Origin: Lentisphaeria bacterium
Lineage (GTDB): Bacteria > Verrucomicrobiota > Lentisphaeria > Victivallales > Victivallaceae
DNA length: 64,000 nt
Direction: 5' to 3'
Assembly (NCBI GenBank): GCA_017504435.1
Contig: JAFVRD010000053.1
Coordinates: 1 to 64,000 of the forward strand
The position numbers and the translations under genes are program-made. Numbering within the stretch: the first letter of the stretch is position 1; each line of letters opens with the position of its first letter. Shown here piece by piece: positions 63,017 to 64,000 of this stretch. The notes beneath the pieces were generated by a model, which was not told where the DNA came from, did no database searches, and saw nothing but the letters and a program-made list of their open reading frames with translations.

Positions 63017-63391
63017 TCAGCGGGCGGAACCTTTGATCCGTCCTGAACCGTCACGGTAGGTCGTACTGTTTCCGTACTGATATGATGTGCCTTTGATCCG
63101 TCCTGAAGAATCGCGGTAAGTGGTTGTATTTCCATGCTGGTAAGATGTTCCCTGAATTCTTCCGGAAGCATCGCGGTAAGTCGCGCTGTCTCCGGATATC
63201 CGGATGGTGCCGGTGATCCTTCCGGAAGCATCCCGGAGCGTCACCTGATTTCCATACCGGTATGCTGTACCGGTGACCCTGCCGGAGCTGTCGCGGTAGG
63301 TCGTTGTACCATTTTTTTCCGGCAGATGCGGAGCTGCGACTGCGGCAGCGGCTGCCGTAAATGCGAGCAGTATTGCAAATATTTTTTTCAT
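63017..63391 (-). CDS. Small secreted protein with five 20-residue YRDSSGR repeats
   Basis: The 124-residue product has a signal peptide (FAILLAFTAAAAAVAA), a short linker and about five tandem repeats of 20 residues with the core YRDxSGRIxGTxYxxGN; the last is shortened. The matching 60-bp periodicity is visible in the DNA. The motif is known to me from short secreted bacterial proteins, but no function is established. The regular Gly/aromatic spacing suggests a small beta structure. It begins 9 bases after the partial upstream gene, so they are co-transcribed. Confidence 0.75.
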   Translation of the reverse strand: MKKIFAILLAFTAAAAAVAAPHLPEKNGTTTYRDSSGRVTGTAYRYGNQVTLRDASGRITGTIRISGDSATYRDASGRIQGTSYQHGNTTTYRDSSGRIKGTSYQYGNSTTYRDGSGRIKGSAR

Positions 63392-63400
63392 GATATCACC

Positions 63401-64000
63401 TTAGAATTTATCGACCAGAGAGAAAAACATATCCGGATTTTTCCGGTGAAATTCCCGTTTTTTCAGATCGCGCACCAGAACTCTTTCACCATGCATGGGG
63501 TCGTTGACAGACGGAGAATATTCCAGAGCGGCTCCGGCGGTCATACTTTTTTCCAGCAGCATATCGCAGCCGTTTGGTCCGACGGCTGCTTCCACAAATC
63601 CGGCTGCTCCGTTGAGTGACCGGAAACCGGTTTCTGCCAATGTGCCGCTGACTTTTACCGCATATTGTCCGCCGGTGACAGCAAAGGTGAAATCCGGCTC
63701 GCCGAAAATCCGGTTCCAACCGTGGAATCCGGTTCCGGATTTGCGGATGACTTTACCGGGAAATGCGGGCATGGCAGCGTAAATTTCCGCGATCCGGGAT
63801 TTTTCTGTATCACTTAATTCTCCGCCTTTGCGCCAATTCAAAGGAGCAGTTTCCCGGCGGGAACGGGCAAATTGCGCTTCAGGAATTTCGATTTTATGCC
63901 ACGAAACGCTTTCATATACTCTGAATAATCCGGTATACAACGGCAGAGAAATTATTTCCGGTTCATTTTCCGCCCAATCGGCTACATGCCTGCACAGTGC
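63401..64000 (-). CDS. C-terminal fragment of an unrecognised protein (5' end outside window)
   Basis: The frame is open from the last base of the window, with no start needed inside it, so about 199 C-terminal residues are visible. The segment is rich in Gly, Phe and charged residues, has no membrane helix, and includes GTGFHGWNRIFGEPDFTFAV and AAVGPNGCDMLLEKS. I do not recognise a family. It precedes the YRDSSGR repeat gene by 9 bases. Confidence 0.6.
   Translation of the reverse strand, partial: ALCRHVADWAENEPEIISLPLYTGLFRVYESVSWHKIEIPEAQFARSRRETAPLNWRKGGELSDTEKSRIAEIYAAMPAFPGKVIRKSGTGFHGWNRIFGEPDFTFAVTGGQYAVKVSGTLAETGFRSLNGAAGFVEAAVGPNGCDMLLEKSMTAGAALEYSPSVNDPMHGERVLVRDLKKREFHRKNPDMFFSLVDKF

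Overview
The window looks like part of the chromosome of an anaerobic, Gram-negative-type member of the PVC superphylum, most likely Lentisphaerota (Victivallis-like). Evidence seen here: a 51-residue gene at 15877-16032 matching the small basic 'signature' protein of PVC bacteria; KDO, heptose and Lpt genes for an LPS outer membrane; and many secreted esterases and Gfo/Idh/MocA oxidoreductases of the kind expanded in gut Lentisphaerota. The phylum call is an inference. I see no rRNA or tRNA gene, no insertion sequence, no phage and no CRISPR. Coding density is high, and start and stop codons often overlap (ATGA, GTGA, TAATG).

Layout. 1-760: 3' end of an adhesin-like protein followed by a 41-aa peptide gene and a strong terminator. 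883-3989: DUF362/ferredoxin protein, facing a pyrH-lipoprotein pair. 4135-8436: Gfo/Idh, ispE, gmhB and a membrane histidine kinase. 8433-10159 (minus): PP2C phosphatase overlapping an OppF-type ATPase. 10249-15745: murC-like gene, then dnaK-groES-groEL behind what reads as a sigma-54 promoter. 15877-19377: PVC small basic protein, then aldolase, 2-hydroxyacid dehydrogenase and AXE1 esterase. 19606-21565 (minus): 2-oxoacid dehydrogenase E1 alpha/beta. 21911-27264: MarR regulator, RND efflux adaptor and pump, coiled-coil protein. 27474-30440: argD, argF, mntP-like and a PqqD-like gene. 30605-38867: catabolic genes (SDR, dehydroquinase-like, ADP-ribosylglycohydrolase, two SGNH esterases, Gfo/Idh, acyl-CoA ligase). 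39029-46343: efp, then a transporter, a phosphatase and an LPS cluster (hldA, kdsA, kdsC, a long LptA/OstA-like protein). 46351-50504 (minus): lptB, hpf, NifX-like, thioesterase, copper ATPase. 50610-53580: pdxR divergent from pdxST. 53698-59915: gltS, ceramidase-like and Mrp genes, and a second AXE1-dehydrogenase pair. 60181-62885 (minus): hom-lysC. 63017-64000 (minus): a secreted repeat protein and a partial gene.

How the parts fit. LPS assembly is spread over gmhB, hldA, kdsA, kdsC, the LptA-like protein and lptB. Amino-acid, PLP and isoprenoid synthesis sit beside modules that probably deacetylate and catabolise plant or host glycans. Many promoters share a -10 of TATATT(AT).

The most interesting signals are: (i) a chaperone operon with a near-consensus -24/-12 promoter, an upstream array of GTGYCA half-sites and a second -24/-12-like element before groES, with no CIRCE visible; (ii) the 41-aa peptide with an N-terminal YxxPxL motif, together with an orphan PqqD-like protein elsewhere in the window; (iii) a ~45-bp element found directly after two unrelated stop codons and followed by hairpins; and (iv) the PdxR operator laid over two divergent promoters.
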